A DNA stretch of 6,619 nucleotides from Chitinophagaceae bacterium (GTDB lineage Bacteria; Bacteroidota; Bacteroidia; Chitinophagales; Chitinophagaceae). Of this stretch, positions 6,548 through 6,619 are shown in pieces (positions within the stretch are counted from its first letter, which is position 1; every line of letters starts with the position of its first letter). The stretch is from NCBI GenBank assembly GCA_025963615.1, contig JAOQAL010000505.1, positions 1 through 6,619 of the forward strand, in the 5' to 3' direction. The notes beneath the pieces were generated by a model, which was not told where the DNA came from, did not search any database, and saw only the letters and a list, made by a program, of their open reading frames with translations. The translations under genes and the position numbers were made by a program.

Positions 6548-6619
6548 ATTCTCTGTGCCTCCTTGTCCCTGTGCCGCTGTGTTTCAAAACATTTAACCTC
6601 TAAAATGCCTAAGTAATAA
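6548..6619 (+). repeat. 72-bp direct repeat, copy 2, reaching the window edge
   Basis: This copy differs from 6289-6360 at only three positions: two around the ACG/CCT triplet near its 14th-16th bases and one in the final CCTAAGTAATAA. It starts exactly 259 bp after copy 1 and reaches the last base of the window. Homology may continue beyond, in which case the structure would be a 259-bp tandem repeat rather than two short direct repeats. Confidence 0.9.

Larger units (their letters stand above)
6192..6619. other. Non-coding region of about 430 bp upstream of the response regulator
   Basis: No credible gene lies here. The stretch holds the operator-like inverted repeat, two direct repeat copies, the inverted diverged copy and a small stem-loop. 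The longest frame (6488-6300, minus, GTG start, 62 residues) runs through the repeats and ends in the low-complexity string ETQRHRDT, so it is treated as spurious. Promoter elements for the response regulator probably lie between 6192 and about 6270. Confidence 0.7.

Noticed and set aside
6289..6619. CRISPR array
   Set aside because: There are only two direct copies, 72 bp long and 187 bp apart, with an inverted copy between them and no cas genes. This does not fit CRISPR geometry.

Overview
The window looks like chromosomal DNA of a Bacteroidota member, most likely near Chitinophagaceae. The main evidence is a secreted M43 metalloprotease ending in a type IX secretion (T9SS) sorting domain, a DUF2279 protein with a Bacteroidota-style signal peptide, and a LytTR-type response regulator. 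Moderate AT-richness and start codons without clear Shine-Dalgarno sequences fit this. The family-level placement is inference.

Layout: (1) 1-1761, plus strand: the 3' part of a secreted, multidomain M43 (cytophagalysin/pappalysin-like) zinc protease, cut by the left window edge. (2) 1762-1948: a short convergent intergenic gap. (3) 1949-3673, minus strand: a complete alpha-D-phosphohexomutase (phosphoglucomutase/phosphomannomutase). (4) 3674-4033: a divergent intergenic region holding one possible 56-residue ORF (3775-3945), weak promoter-like motifs and a perfect 14-bp palindrome. (5) 4034-5008, plus strand: a TTG-started DUF2279 exported protein. (6) 5032-5430, minus strand: a small gene for a probable secreted protein of about 132 codons, interrupted by one in-frame TAA at codon 42. 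It can only be seen by reading through that stop. It lies 14 bp downstream of (7) 5445-6191, minus strand: a LytTR response regulator with no sensor kinase in the window. (8) 6192-6619: non-coding. It has a hairpin or operator-like inverted repeat close to the regulator start, then a repeat cluster: two 72-bp direct copies (69/72 identical, 259 bp apart) with a diverged inverted copy between them. The second copy runs into the right window edge.

The genes do not form one pathway. Protease and mutase are convergent, mutase and DUF2279 protein are divergent, and DUF2279 protein and the small disrupted gene are convergent. The only likely operon is response regulator plus small secreted protein. 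I see no defence system, CRISPR array, transposase, tRNA or rRNA. The least ordinary items are the nonsense-interrupted gene behind the response regulator and the repeat cluster upstream of it.
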